Origin: Leptospirillum sp037442005
GTDB lineage: Bacteria > Nitrospirota > Leptospirillia > Leptospirillales > Leptospirillaceae
DNA length: 64,000 nt
Direction of reading: 5' to 3'
Assembly (NCBI GenBank): GCA_037442005.1
Contig: JBBIRA010000001.1
Coordinates: 1 to 64,000, forward strand
Program-made: the position numbers and the translations under genes
Shown: positions 1 through 7,877 of the stretch, in pieces
How positions within the stretch are numbered: the stretch's first letter is position 1
Layout of the letters: each line of letters starts with the position of its first letter
Notes under the pieces: model-generated
Told to the model about the DNA's origin: nothing
Databases searched by the model: none
Seen by the model: the letters and a program-made list of their open reading frames with translations, nothing else

Positions 1-1477
1 CATTCAGTCTCCTCCTGGAACAAGAATTGAAGTCACGACAGAGATCAGCCGGGAAATTGAGGACTTGATCCGGAAAACATTACCTCCAGCTGATGTCCGG
101 CTGATCGCTTCCAATATTGGTCTCAGAAATACAGCTGGACGGGGAACAAATGGAGCGGCATCAGTATTTACAGCCAACACAGGTCCTGATACCGGGTTTG
201 TTCAGGTGAACCTCGTTGACCCCGATAAAAGAAATGAAACATCAGACCAATTGATGGCTCGAGTTCGGGCAGCCATGAAGGGGAAATTCCCCGGCGTGGG
301 GATCTATTTCATGCCGGGTGGACTGATTGAACGAATTTTGAACTTTGGATATCAGGGAATTATTGACGTGGAGATCTATGGCTATGATCTCACAACAGCC
401 CAACGCCTTTCGGACAAAATCTCCCAAGGAATGAGAAATATTGGCGGCGTGAAAGATGTTCAGGTCCTGCCAAATGATTTTCACTACCCTGAACTTGATG
501 TCCGGGTTGATCGCGTTAAAGCGGCAATGGTCGGGCTGTCAGAGCAATCTATTGCTCAAACGGTGCTCTGGAGCTTTGTGGGAAATGAAAATAATCCGTC
601 AATTTATACGGATCCGGCGACAGGGAATGAGTACAATATTGTTGTCCAGTTTGATCGTCTGCATCGTCATTCGATGGAAGACCTGAAAAATGTCTTTTTG
701 ACGAATGCCAATGGATCGCCGATTCTTTTAAGGGATGTGGCAACAATCATTCAGTCAAGCGGTCCCAATGAAATTGACCGTAAAAAAATGACCCGTCTGA
801 TTACCATCTCCGCCAATCCGGTCAATCGTCCGTTGGGAGATATCACCAAGGATTTAAAGAAACTGGTTAAGGAAACACCGTTGCCATCCGGATTTTCCAT
901 TAAACTTGCCGGACAGATCGCCCAGCAGAAAGGGGCGTTCCTGTCGCTGGCGATTGCAGTCCTGATGTCCATCCTTCTGGTCTACATGGTTTTGGCGACC
1001 CAGTTTCGTTCTTTGTGGGATCCTTTTGTGATCATGTTTTCTGTCCCGATGAGTTTTACGGGCGTTATCTGGATTTTCTTTCTCACGGGAACGCCTTTTT
1101 CAACGATTGCCTTTATGGGGGTGATCATGACGATCGGGATTGCTGTCAGCAATGGAGTGCTCCTCGTCGACTACACGAACAGACTTCAGCGGGAACACGG
1201 TTTAGAACTGGAAGAGGCTGTTGTTTTGGCCGGAAAAACACGTCTCAGGCCGGTTGTGATGACAAGTCTGGCTACTGTAGTCGGATTACTCCCAATGGCG
1301 CTCGGTCTTGACATAGGAAGCTCGAACAGCCTTCCCCTTGCCAGAGCTGTCATCGGCGGATTAACGCTTGCGACCCTTTTTACGCTGGTTTTGATTCCCA
1401 CGGTTTATCTGTCCGTGCACCGCCGTTTTCCACTCAAAAAACGGTCCCTTGAAGAGGCAAGATTTCTTGGAGAATAA
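1..1477 (+). CDS. RND-family efflux permease, C-terminal part (5' end outside window)
   Basis: The reading frame is open from base 2, so the gene begins upstream of the window; about 491 residues are visible. The sequence matches the second half of a HAE1/AcrB-like proton-driven inner-membrane pump: a porter domain containing YFMPGG and a tandem periplasmic repeat, then transmembrane segments beginning near FLSLAIAVLMSILLVYMVL. The motif GIAVSNGVLLVDYTNR is the family's TM10/TM11 signature. The end (TVYLSVHRRF) is typical of RND permeases. It is clearly paralogous to the full-length pump at 40529-43717. A TolC-family channel lies 1.8 kb downstream on the same strand and may complete the tripartite system; the membrane-fusion protein is probably upstream of the window. 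Substrate is unknown. Confidence 0.93.
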   Translation, partial: IQSPPGTRIEVTTEISREIEDLIRKTLPPADVRLIASNIGLRNTAGRGTNGAASVFTANTGPDTGFVQVNLVDPDKRNETSDQLMARVRAAMKGKFPGVGIYFMPGGLIERILNFGYQGIIDVEIYGYDLTTAQRLSDKISQGMRNIGGVKDVQVLPNDFHYPELDVRVDRVKAAMVGLSEQSIAQTVLWSFVGNENNPSIYTDPATGNEYNIVVQFDRLHRHSMEDLKNVFLTNANGSPILLRDVATIIQSSGPNEIDRKKMTRLITISANPVNRPLGDITKDLKKLVKETPLPSGFSIKLAGQIAQQKGAFLSLAIAVLMSILLVYMVLATQFRSLWDPFVIMFSVPMSFTGVIWIFFLTGTPFSTIAFMGVIMTIGIAVSNGVLLVDYTNRLQREHGLELEEAVVLAGKTRLRPVVMTSLATVVGLLPMALGLDIGSSNSLPLARAVIGGLTLATLFTLVLIPTVYLSVHRRFPLKKRSLEEARFLGE

Positions 1478-1598
1478 TATCTTCACGGTACAACTGAAGA
1501 CCTTTTTGTTAGAATATACTGAGAAATTCGCGCGCGGGATTCTAAAAAAGAGAGGATTGAAGAAGCCGATTTTCATCCTTTTTCATAGAGGTGCTCAA

Positions 1599-2165
1599 AT
1601 GGCGGTGAGAAGTCTTTTAGCCCTGCTGATTCTGTTTTCAACGGCCATATTGGCATCTGGAGCCGGTATCAGCGGGCTTCCCGGGCCACCTTCTTTTACC
1701 CCGATTCCGCCCATCAACCCATTTTCACCAACAGGTTCAGGTGTCCTTGGACAATCGTCAGGGACCTTTGCACCTCCTGCTCCATTGTCAACTCTTCCTG
1801 TTTCACCGTTGTCAACGCCAGTGCTTCCTCCGGCTTTGGGAATACCTCCGGGATCCTTCGCCCCTGCGCCCCCGGTTCTATCCGGGTTAGGCCCGAATCT
1901 GGGCGGTGCATTGGTGACCGGAGTCGGGGGGGCCGTTTCCGCTCCGGTTCAGCCGTTCTCAATGGGGCCAGCGACGCTGCTTAATCAGTTTGCTCAACCG
2001 CCGCTTGTTCCATTTGGTCAGGTTGGCATCCCTCCTGCTGCCTACAATCCCTCCCTTTCTCAAGGGAATGCGAATCCATTCTCATTGACCTGTAACTATT
2101 ACTTTTTTGTGAACTGTGGGGCTTCAGGAGGGCAGGCCCAGAATTTTAAATACTCAACCCGATAG
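1599..2165 (+). CDS. Pro-rich exported protein, unknown function
   Basis: The product is 188 residues. The N-terminus MAVRSLLALLILFSTAILASG is a clear Sec signal peptide. The mature part is very rich in Pro, Gly, Ser and Leu, with repeated PP, LPV and PPALG-like stretches, so it is probably extended and low in regular structure. Two cysteines occur near the C-terminus (LTCNYYFFVNCGA). The ATG at 1599 was chosen because the signal peptide starts there and a purine-rich AGAGG precedes it; the frame is open further upstream but overlaps the RND gene. No family is recognised. It follows the RND gene on the same strand by 121 bp. Confidence 0.6.
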   Translation: MAVRSLLALLILFSTAILASGAGISGLPGPPSFTPIPPINPFSPTGSGVLGQSSGTFAPPAPLSTLPVSPLSTPVLPPALGIPPGSFAPAPPVLSGLGPNLGGALVTGVGGAVSAPVQPFSMGPATLLNQFAQPPLVPFGQVGIPPAAYNPSLSQGNANPFSLTCNYYFFVNCGASGGQAQNFKYSTR

Positions 2166-2185
2166 CCATTACGGATTGGGAAGGA

Positions 2186-3103
2186 TCACTTTTCCATCCA
2201 TCCTGAAGTAAAAATGTTGACCCCAAGTTTGACAAGGGGAGACTCTCCTCCCTGTCCATCAGGTGGAGTAATTGCACAAAGGGTGGAATTGACGAGAAAA
2301 TCGGGGAGAGAGAGGCCAATAAGGGATCCATTATCCAGTTCACTTTTGGCGGCTGATGCAGGAAGAATGGTAATCCCGACACCAGTCATGACGATTTTCA
2401 GAATCAGCTCTGTATCAGTTGTCTCCATGGTGATCTTGAGTGGGAGTCCGTTTTTTGCCGCTTCCAGATCGATGAAATCCCTCACCAGATTTTTTTTATT
2501 GGGGAGAATAAGAGGGAAGTTCGACAGGGTTGAAAAGTCTCTTTGCCACTTTTCGCGTGAGATACTGGGCGATGCAAGGATCAGGAGATTCGTGGGAACT
2601 CCAATGGGCTGAGTTTTCAGATGGCCCAGTTCCTTTTTGATTTCAGACGACTCAGGGACATGTGTAAGGATCATATCTGTTTTCCCTGTTGAGATCTCGG
2701 AAATCATATCCCTGTCCAGTCCCTGATGGATCGATACGGTTGCATTTTTATAGGTTCCCCGGAGAAATGAGGTGAATGGGGTATTTCGGGAGAACCCGGT
2801 TGCAAAGCCGATTCCGAGTGTAAGCTGTTCTTTTTTAATGGGAGTCACGCCCTCATTCATGATCCGGGAAGTGTTTTTGACCTGTTCCCAGATGGTTGAG
2901 GCGTATTCCCAGAAAAGGATTCCGCTGGGAGACAGATACACCCGTCGTCCTACCCTGTTGAAAAGCTTTTGTCCAAATTCCTCTTCCAGAAGCTGGATCT
3001 GAGTCGAGATGGCAGGTTGAGTTACCCCCAGAATTTTGGCTGCCTGGGAGAAGTTCAGTGTTTGAGTTACGGTCAGAAACGTGTGGATCTGGGCAAGAGT
3101 CAT
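2186..3103 (-). CDS. LysR-family transcriptional regulator
   Basis: The product is 305 residues, the normal size for LysR regulators. Residues 1-60 form the winged HTH (MTLAQIHTFLTVTQTLNFSQ, then AAKILGVTQPAISTQIQLLE). The rest is the periplasmic-binding-protein-like effector domain, for which no ligand can be read. It is divergent from the TolC-family gene across a 215-bp intergenic region holding a short dyad, so autoregulation and control of the downstream genes is the usual expectation for this family. It is convergent with the exported protein at 1599-2165. The family call is certain; the targets are inference. Confidence 0.93.
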   Translation of the reverse strand: MTLAQIHTFLTVTQTLNFSQAAKILGVTQPAISTQIQLLEEEFGQKLFNRVGRRVYLSPSGILFWEYASTIWEQVKNTSRIMNEGVTPIKKEQLTLGIGFATGFSRNTPFTSFLRGTYKNATVSIHQGLDRDMISEISTGKTDMILTHVPESSEIKKELGHLKTQPIGVPTNLLILASPSISREKWQRDFSTLSNFPLILPNKKNLVRDFIDLEAAKNGLPLKITMETTDTELILKIVMTGVGITILPASAAKSELDNGSLIGLSLPDFLVNSTLCAITPPDGQGGESPLVKLGVNIFTSGWMEK

Positions 3104-3145
3104 TATTCATCCCTTTAATGGTGAAGGTCGGAAAAGTGTTTCTTT

Positions 3146-3165
3146 CTCATTGGTTAAATCATGAG
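3146..3165. promoter_or_regulatory. candidate LysR-type operator dyad
   Basis: CTCAT and ATGAG form a perfect inverted repeat separated by 10 bases in the divergent LysR/TolC spacer. LysR proteins bind interrupted dyads in this position, but the classical T-N11-A spacing is not exact here. Confidence 0.35.
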
Positions 3166-3184
3166 CCAACTGAAAATCCATTGC

Positions 3185-3212
3185 TTGCTCAGTATGATGC
3201 TGTGACTATGAA
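3185..3212 (+). promoter_or_regulatory. candidate sigma-70 promoter for the TolC-family gene
   Basis: TTGCTC and TATGAA are separated by 16 bp. They lie downstream of the dyad and about 110 bp before the TolC-family start. Both boxes have imperfect matches. Confidence 0.3.
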
Positions 3213-3318
3213 TTTATTTTATCTTGATAGTAGGGAAAAAGGAAGGGTCAGCCATTTTCAGATTGGTTCTTTTTTCAGATTCTTCGTCACAAAAGTCTTT
3301 TTCCGGCGGGAATTCAGG

Positions 3319-4719
3319 ATGTTTTTTCGAGTTAAGATGGAGCTCCTCCGCTTTTTTTTGTGGTCGGTACTGTTTTTTCCTTTTCCACAAGTCGTTTTTG
3401 CAAATGATCTTTCTCCAACACCAAACCTCTCTCCGGCTTCGGGAGAGAAATTCCTTCTCTATAGGCTAACTTTAAGAAATGCTCTCGGCATGGCGATCCG
3501 GGACCAGCCGCTGATCAAGGCTGCCGAAGAAGGCGTCAATATCTCTGTTGCAGGTGTTGGTATTGCGAACAGCCAATACTATCCGACACTCAACGGCTCA
3601 ACCACTTACACCCGGGAAACCGGTAACTTTGGCCCTCAGCCGGGGTTCCCGTTTACGATTCCGGAATCACCTGTATCCTATGACTTTTATCAGGCGCAGC
3701 TGTCTTTGTCGGAAACACTGTTTTCGTTCGGACGCCGTAGGGCTCAGGTGGCACAAAATAAAGAGTTGGCGAATGCTTCCCGCCGTCAGATCGATGAGAC
3801 TCTCTCTGAGACGGTTCTGAATGTTGAAAAAAGCTATTTTACCGTTTTGAGGGATCAGAATCTTGTCAAAGTGGATCAGCTGACCATTAAAGACATGGAG
3901 CTGCAACTTTCGGTCGCCCAGGCCCGTTTTTCTGATGGCGTTGCAAACGGGTATGATGTCCTGAATGCCAAAGTCAATCTTTCCAATTTGCAATTGACGA
4001 AGGTCCAGGATGAAAACCAGCTGCGGGTTGATGAGCTGGCCCTGAATCACGCGATGGGGGTGATCGGAAGGGCGCCCTACAGAGTTGCTCCGGTTCCTGA
4101 TCTTTCCCTTGTGATTCCTGACGAGCCTCAGGCCATCAGCCAGGCTCTTTCCCGCCGTCCGGATCTGAGGGCACTCAATAGTCAGGTCCGGGCTCAGCAA
4201 CAACTCATCCGTTTTAATCAGGCCCAATTCCTTCCTACCGTTTCCCTGTTGGGAAACTACTCATTTGACAGCGAGTTTTTCCCACTGGTTTATAACTGGT
4301 CTGCCGCAGCAACTGTGAATGTGCCGATTTTTAACGGTTTTCTGAATGTCGAGCAGGTTCGACAGTCACGGGCTCAGAAAAGACAGCAAATAGATCAACG
4401 GGAAGCGCTTCGCCAGACCATTGTCCAGTCCGTCGAAAGCGACCTTCTGAATCTCAGAACCGATGAGGCCAAGATCCATGATTCGGAAGTGTTAACTGAT
4501 CAGGCGATCAAGAACCTTGCGCTGGCAGAAGAAGAGTTCAGGGTGGGAACAGGGACGACCGTGGCGGTTTCCCAGGCTGAAAGGGACCTGGCCCGGGCCC
4601 GCTCGGGGCTGGTGCGAGATAAGTCGCAGCAATCCATTGATATGGCACAGCTCAAAAAAGATATCGGAACCAATTTTGATTTTGACAACCATCAGATTCC
4701 CCGGGGGGCACTCCCATGA
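3319..4719 (+). CDS. TolC-family outer-membrane efflux protein
   Basis: The product is about 466 residues. The N-terminus is a signal peptide (RFFLWSVLFFPFPQVVFAN). Two homologous halves of the TolC/OEP type follow, with typical alpha-helical stretches such as VAQNKELANASRRQIDETLS and RARSGLVRDKSQQSIDMAQL. Members form trimeric outer-membrane channels that connect to RND or ABC pumps. The start at 3319 was chosen for its upstream GGCGGG; ATG 3337 is an alternative, and the frame is open further upstream into the LysR promoter region. The last base of its stop overlaps the next gene, so the two are co-translated. Its partner could be the RND pump at 1-1477 or the ABC exporter at 6153-7732. Confidence 0.88.
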   Translation: MFFRVKMELLRFFLWSVLFFPFPQVVFANDLSPTPNLSPASGEKFLLYRLTLRNALGMAIRDQPLIKAAEEGVNISVAGVGIANSQYYPTLNGSTTYTRETGNFGPQPGFPFTIPESPVSYDFYQAQLSLSETLFSFGRRRAQVAQNKELANASRRQIDETLSETVLNVEKSYFTVLRDQNLVKVDQLTIKDMELQLSVAQARFSDGVANGYDVLNAKVNLSNLQLTKVQDENQLRVDELALNHAMGVIGRAPYRVAPVPDLSLVIPDEPQAISQALSRRPDLRALNSQVRAQQQLIRFNQAQFLPTVSLLGNYSFDSEFFPLVYNWSAAATVNVPIFNGFLNVEQVRQSRAQKRQQIDQREALRQTIVQSVESDLLNLRTDEAKIHDSEVLTDQAIKNLALAEEEFRVGTGTTVAVSQAERDLARARSGLVRDKSQQSIDMAQLKKDIGTNFDFDNHQIPRGALP

Positions 4720-5444
4720 ACAGCAGGATTTTAGGGGGGATCCTGGCCGTTTTTCTGATGTTAACAGGGGGTATCAAGGAAGGATTGTGTGCTGATCTTA
4801 CACCTCCATTTGAAGAGCAACAGTCAACTCCTCCAAAAAAACAACCGGCTTCCTCTGAAGCCACAGATTATTGGACTATCGCACCGTTCGTCTCGTACTA
4901 TACTTTCACAGGGGCTGGGGATTCCCGGTTTTTTAACAATGCATTAGGAATCGGTGGGGAAATTGAGCATCCTCTCCCGGGAAAACACTCTGTATGGCGG
5001 TGGGATATTGACGGATCCTACATCCAGATGACTCCGGGGCCGACCCTGTTTGCAACGTCAACACAGAGCAACCTGTTTGCATCACCTTCCCAGGCGCCGC
5101 TTTCCGGCCCTCTCCCTGGCTCAGCTTCCATTACCGGCTGGATGATGCGAACGGGGATCGCCCGGGAGTTTCCTGCGGCACTTCCTGATGGTTGGCTGGG
5201 ACACGGCGTTGTCGTTCCTTATGTTCGTCTTGATGTGGGGGCGGTGGATTTTTCGGCTTCGGGAGCTGGGGCATTGAACGGGCACCCGATGGGTTTTTCT
5301 CTGGATGGAGGTGTCGGGATTTCACTGCGCGTTCCTTCGTTTCCAATGGGGGTCTTTGCTGAAATCACCCCGACGTTCATCCTGATCTCTCAGGAGGAGT
5401 TGTTTATGACTCCTCTGACAACGGGGATCACGTTTCATTTTTAG
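4716..5444 (+). CDS. predicted outer-membrane beta-barrel protein
   Basis: The product is 242 residues with a signal peptide ending near GLCADL. A proline-rich linker follows, then alternating hydrophobic/polar segments typical of an 8-10 strand barrel, and a C-terminal aromatic residue (GITFHF), the usual BAM recognition signal. The ATG overlaps the TolC-family stop (ATGA). No specific family is recognised. Its position suggests an accessory of the efflux or export system. Confidence 0.6.
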   Translation: MNSRILGGILAVFLMLTGGIKEGLCADLTPPFEEQQSTPPKKQPASSEATDYWTIAPFVSYYTFTGAGDSRFFNNALGIGGEIEHPLPGKHSVWRWDIDGSYIQMTPGPTLFATSTQSNLFASPSQAPLSGPLPGSASITGWMMRTGIAREFPAALPDGWLGHGVVVPYVRLDVGAVDFSASGAGALNGHPMGFSLDGGVGISLRVPSFPMGVFAEITPTFILISQEELFMTPLTTGITFHF

Positions 5445-5497
5445 TTTTTTCTGATCGACCGGTTAATCCGGTGCACCTTTCGGAGGATGTGACGCGT

Positions 5498-6136
5498 ATG
5501 AATAAGGAACCCGCAGACGAAGACCGTCTTCGATTTGAACAGATGGGAATTACCCAGGAAGCTTTGGATCCCGGAAAAAAGAAGCTTTTTTTTGCGCTGG
5601 CTTCTCTTCTGACCCTGATTTTTCTATCCGGAATCTTTTATACAGTCTTTTTCTACGTCACACTGCCCAATCACCATACGCTTTCCAAGCCAGGACAGCC
5701 TCAGGTGGATTCCGTTCCGTTGCCGGTGCCCCCCTCACCGATGTTTCCGGGAGTTGCCAGTGGAACAAAGAGCATCCTGATCGCAGAGAACCGGTATTTT
5801 TCCTCATCCATCGGATCGGTTCATGCCAGTGGAAACGGAATGGATATGGTATTGACCCTCCGGATCCGGCACACACTTGGAGGAAACAAGGGAGTCTCAC
5901 TGATCCTGTCCACCCCTCCGCGATGGGTGGACGGCCATCAGGGCTCCATGGAAGGAGACCTGAATTGGGACAGGAACAGGGTGTTTCTTCCGGGACAGGT
6001 CATCACTTTCCCGATCCATTTTACCCAAAAGCCCGGAACCTCCCGTTTTGACCTCTATATTGGATTTCTGGGCGACCATGGGACCACTAAAAACAGATAC
6101 CCGATCCATTTTTCGGGTCTCACTGTTTCCCCATGA
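5498..6136 (+). CDS. membrane-anchored protein of unknown function
   Basis: The product is 212 residues. A charged N-terminus (MNKEPADEDRLRFEQMGITQ) precedes a single membrane segment (LFFALASLLTLIFLSGIFYT). The C-terminal ~150 residues are predicted to be periplasmic, beta-rich, and without motifs I recognise. The ATG at 5498 has a GGAGGA 10 bases upstream. It sits directly before the ABC exporter genes, separated by 16 bp, so it may be a periplasmic partner of that exporter. Confidence 0.6.
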   Translation: MNKEPADEDRLRFEQMGITQEALDPGKKKLFFALASLLTLIFLSGIFYTVFFYVTLPNHHTLSKPGQPQVDSVPLPVPPSPMFPGVASGTKSILIAENRYFSSSIGSVHASGNGMDMVLTLRIRHTLGGNKGVSLILSTPPRWVDGHQGSMEGDLNWDRNRVFLPGQVITFPIHFTQKPGTSRFDLYIGFLGDHGTTKNRYPIHFSGLTVSP

Positions 6137-6152
6137 GGGCCGGTTTCTGGCT

Positions 6153-6911
6153 ATGATGAGCGCAAGCGAACAGCCCGTTCTGGAAGCGACGGGGATTGTC
6201 AAGACTTTTCTTGGGGGAAGCCGGAAAGCCTTGCATGGTGTTGATCTGAGGCTTTTTCGCGGAGAAATCCTCTCTGTCGTCGGTCCCAACGGGGCGGGAA
6301 AGTCGACTCTCATCCAGATTCTCCTGGGGCTGTTGATTCCGGATTCCGGCTCTCTTTCCATACTGGGCTATGACGGGACGAAAGAGAGACGGCTGGTTGC
6401 CCATCGGGTCAACTATGCCTCGACCGATCTTTCATTACCCTATTCGTTGACAGTATATGAAAATCTGAAAGTGTACTCCCTGATTTACAATCTGTCGGAC
6501 TGGAAATCCCGCGTTGACCGCCTGATCAACGATTTTGATCTTGAGAAGATGGTCAGTCGCCGGGTGGGAAGCCTCTCGACCGGTCAGGTCGCCAGACTCG
6601 GGATCGCCAAGGCGCTCCTGACAGATCCGGAAATCCTCTTTCTGGATGAGCCGACGGCAACGCTGGATCCGGAAGTGTCCGGTCAACTCCGGGAATTTCT
6701 GAGAAAGAAAGTGAAAGAGACCGGAATGTCCCTGCTCTATACGTCACACAATATGAGGGAGGTCGAGCGTCTTTCCGACCGGATTGTTTTGCTGGTTGGT
6801 GGCAGGGTGATCCGGGAAGGAACAATGGGTGACCTTCTGAAATCCGGTCAGGCTCAAGATCTTGAGTCTCTCTTTATCGAAACAGTCAAGGGAGGGGTGG
6901 AAGCCTGTTGA
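6153..6911 (+). CDS. ABC transporter ATP-binding protein (ABC-2 type exporter)
   Basis: The product is 252 residues. It has Walker A (GPNGAGKST), a signature motif (LSTGQVARLGIAKAL), Walker B (ILFLDEPTATLD) and the switch histidine (YTSHNMREVE). This layout is that of the DRI/NodI-like ATPases that pair with ABC-2 permeases and export drugs, polysaccharides or other molecules. ATG 6153 was chosen because upstream starts would overlap the preceding gene. The TGA overlaps the TTG start of the permease gene, so the two are translationally coupled. Substrate is unknown. Its placement just upstream of the pel genes makes an envelope or polysaccharide role possible, but this is inference. Confidence 0.92.
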   Translation: MMSASEQPVLEATGIVKTFLGGSRKALHGVDLRLFRGEILSVVGPNGAGKSTLIQILLGLLIPDSGSLSILGYDGTKERRLVAHRVNYASTDLSLPYSLTVYENLKVYSLIYNLSDWKSRVDRLINDFDLEKMVSRRVGSLSTGQVARLGIAKALLTDPEILFLDEPTATLDPEVSGQLREFLRKKVKETGMSLLYTSHNMREVERLSDRIVLLVGGRVIREGTMGDLLKSGQAQDLESLFIETVKGGVEAC

Positions 6912-7732
6912 AAGAAGGACCACGACCATCTATTTCCCTTTTTGCCCTCCGTCCGATGTTTGGCGTTATCTTGCGCCAGTTTTATCTGTACCGGCGGAGT
7001 CTTCCCCGATGGATGGAAATCTTTTACTGGCCGCTTCTGGATCTTCTGGTCTGGGGCTTTTTGACCATGTATTTAAGAAAGGGTTCAGATCTTGCCCCAC
7101 AGGCTGTGACTGCACTGTTGGGCGCCTTGCTTCTCTGGGATATGCTCTACCGGTCACAGCAGGCAATCTCGATGGTTTTTCTTGAAGAGATCTGGTCCAA
7201 AAACCTCTACCACCTCCTCGTCAGCCCTTTAAGCCCGTATCATGTGATCTTTGGTGCCATACTGACGGGAATCCTCAAGGTATCCCTTTCTTCGGGACTG
7301 GCCATTTTTCTGGCCTATCATTTTTTTTCGTTTTCCCTGTTCAGCCTTGGACTCTCCCTTGTTCCTTTTGTTCTGGCCCTTCTGGCGATGGGTTGGGCAT
7401 TGGGCATTCTGACAACGGCCCTGATTCTCCGGTTCGGGCAAGAAGCGGAAGTGCTGGCATGGGGAGTGATTTTTCTTTTTCAACCAGTCAGTGCTGTTTT
7501 TAATCCTGTATCCGTTCTTCCGGCGTCCTTCCAGGTCATCTCCCTGGGTGTTCCTGCGTCGCATGTTTTTGAAGGAATGCGTCAGGTGATTTCGGGTGGA
7601 CCGTTTCCAAAGATGCAACTGGCGTGGGCCTTCCTGTTGGATGGTGTGTACATCCTTCTGGCTCTCGGGGTATTCCGTTGGGTAATGGAGAGGGCAAGAC
7701 GGGAAGGATTTGCACTGAAACTCGGAGCTTGA
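6908..7732 (+). CDS. ABC-2 type transporter permease
   Basis: The product is 274 residues, starting with TTG overlapping the ATPase stop. About six transmembrane segments are visible, including IFYWPLLDLLVWGFLTMYL and LSLVPFVLALLAMGWALGIL, and the ABC-2 family pattern is present near the C-terminus (VLPASFQVISLGVPASHVFEGMR-like). It forms the membrane half of the exporter encoded with 6153-6911. The pel promoter region begins 145 bp later. Confidence 0.88.
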   Translation: MKEGPRPSISLFALRPMFGVILRQFYLYRRSLPRWMEIFYWPLLDLLVWGFLTMYLRKGSDLAPQAVTALLGALLLWDMLYRSQQAISMVFLEEIWSKNLYHLLVSPLSPYHVIFGAILTGILKVSLSSGLAIFLAYHFFSFSLFSLGLSLVPFVLALLAMGWALGILTTALILRFGQEAEVLAWGVIFLFQPVSAVFNPVSVLPASFQVISLGVPASHVFEGMRQVISGGPFPKMQLAWAFLLDGVYILLALGVFRWVMERARREGFALKLGA

Positions 7733-7754
7733 TTCTGCCATGGTTTTTCGGAGT

Positions 7755-7774
7755 TTCAAGTGAGAACGCTTGAA
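7755..7774. promoter_or_regulatory. inverted repeat upstream of pelA (candidate operator)
   Basis: TTCAAG and CTTGAA form a perfect 6-bp inverted repeat with an 8-bp spacer. The right arm overlaps the candidate -35 box of the pel promoter, a location suited to repression. Confidence 0.35.
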
Positions 7775-7798
7775 TTAAAAGCATAGATTGATTAATTT
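7770..7798 (+). promoter_or_regulatory. candidate promoter of the pel operon
   Basis: TTGAAT and TAATTT are separated by 17 bp, about 80 bp upstream of the first pel ATG, in an AT-rich island between the ABC exporter and pelA. Confidence 0.4.
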
Positions 7799-7877
7799 TA
7801 TTATACACGACTGTCCATCTGATTAAAATAGTTCCCATTCTCTTCTAGACTGGTTTTATGAGGGTCTCTTTGTTCTG

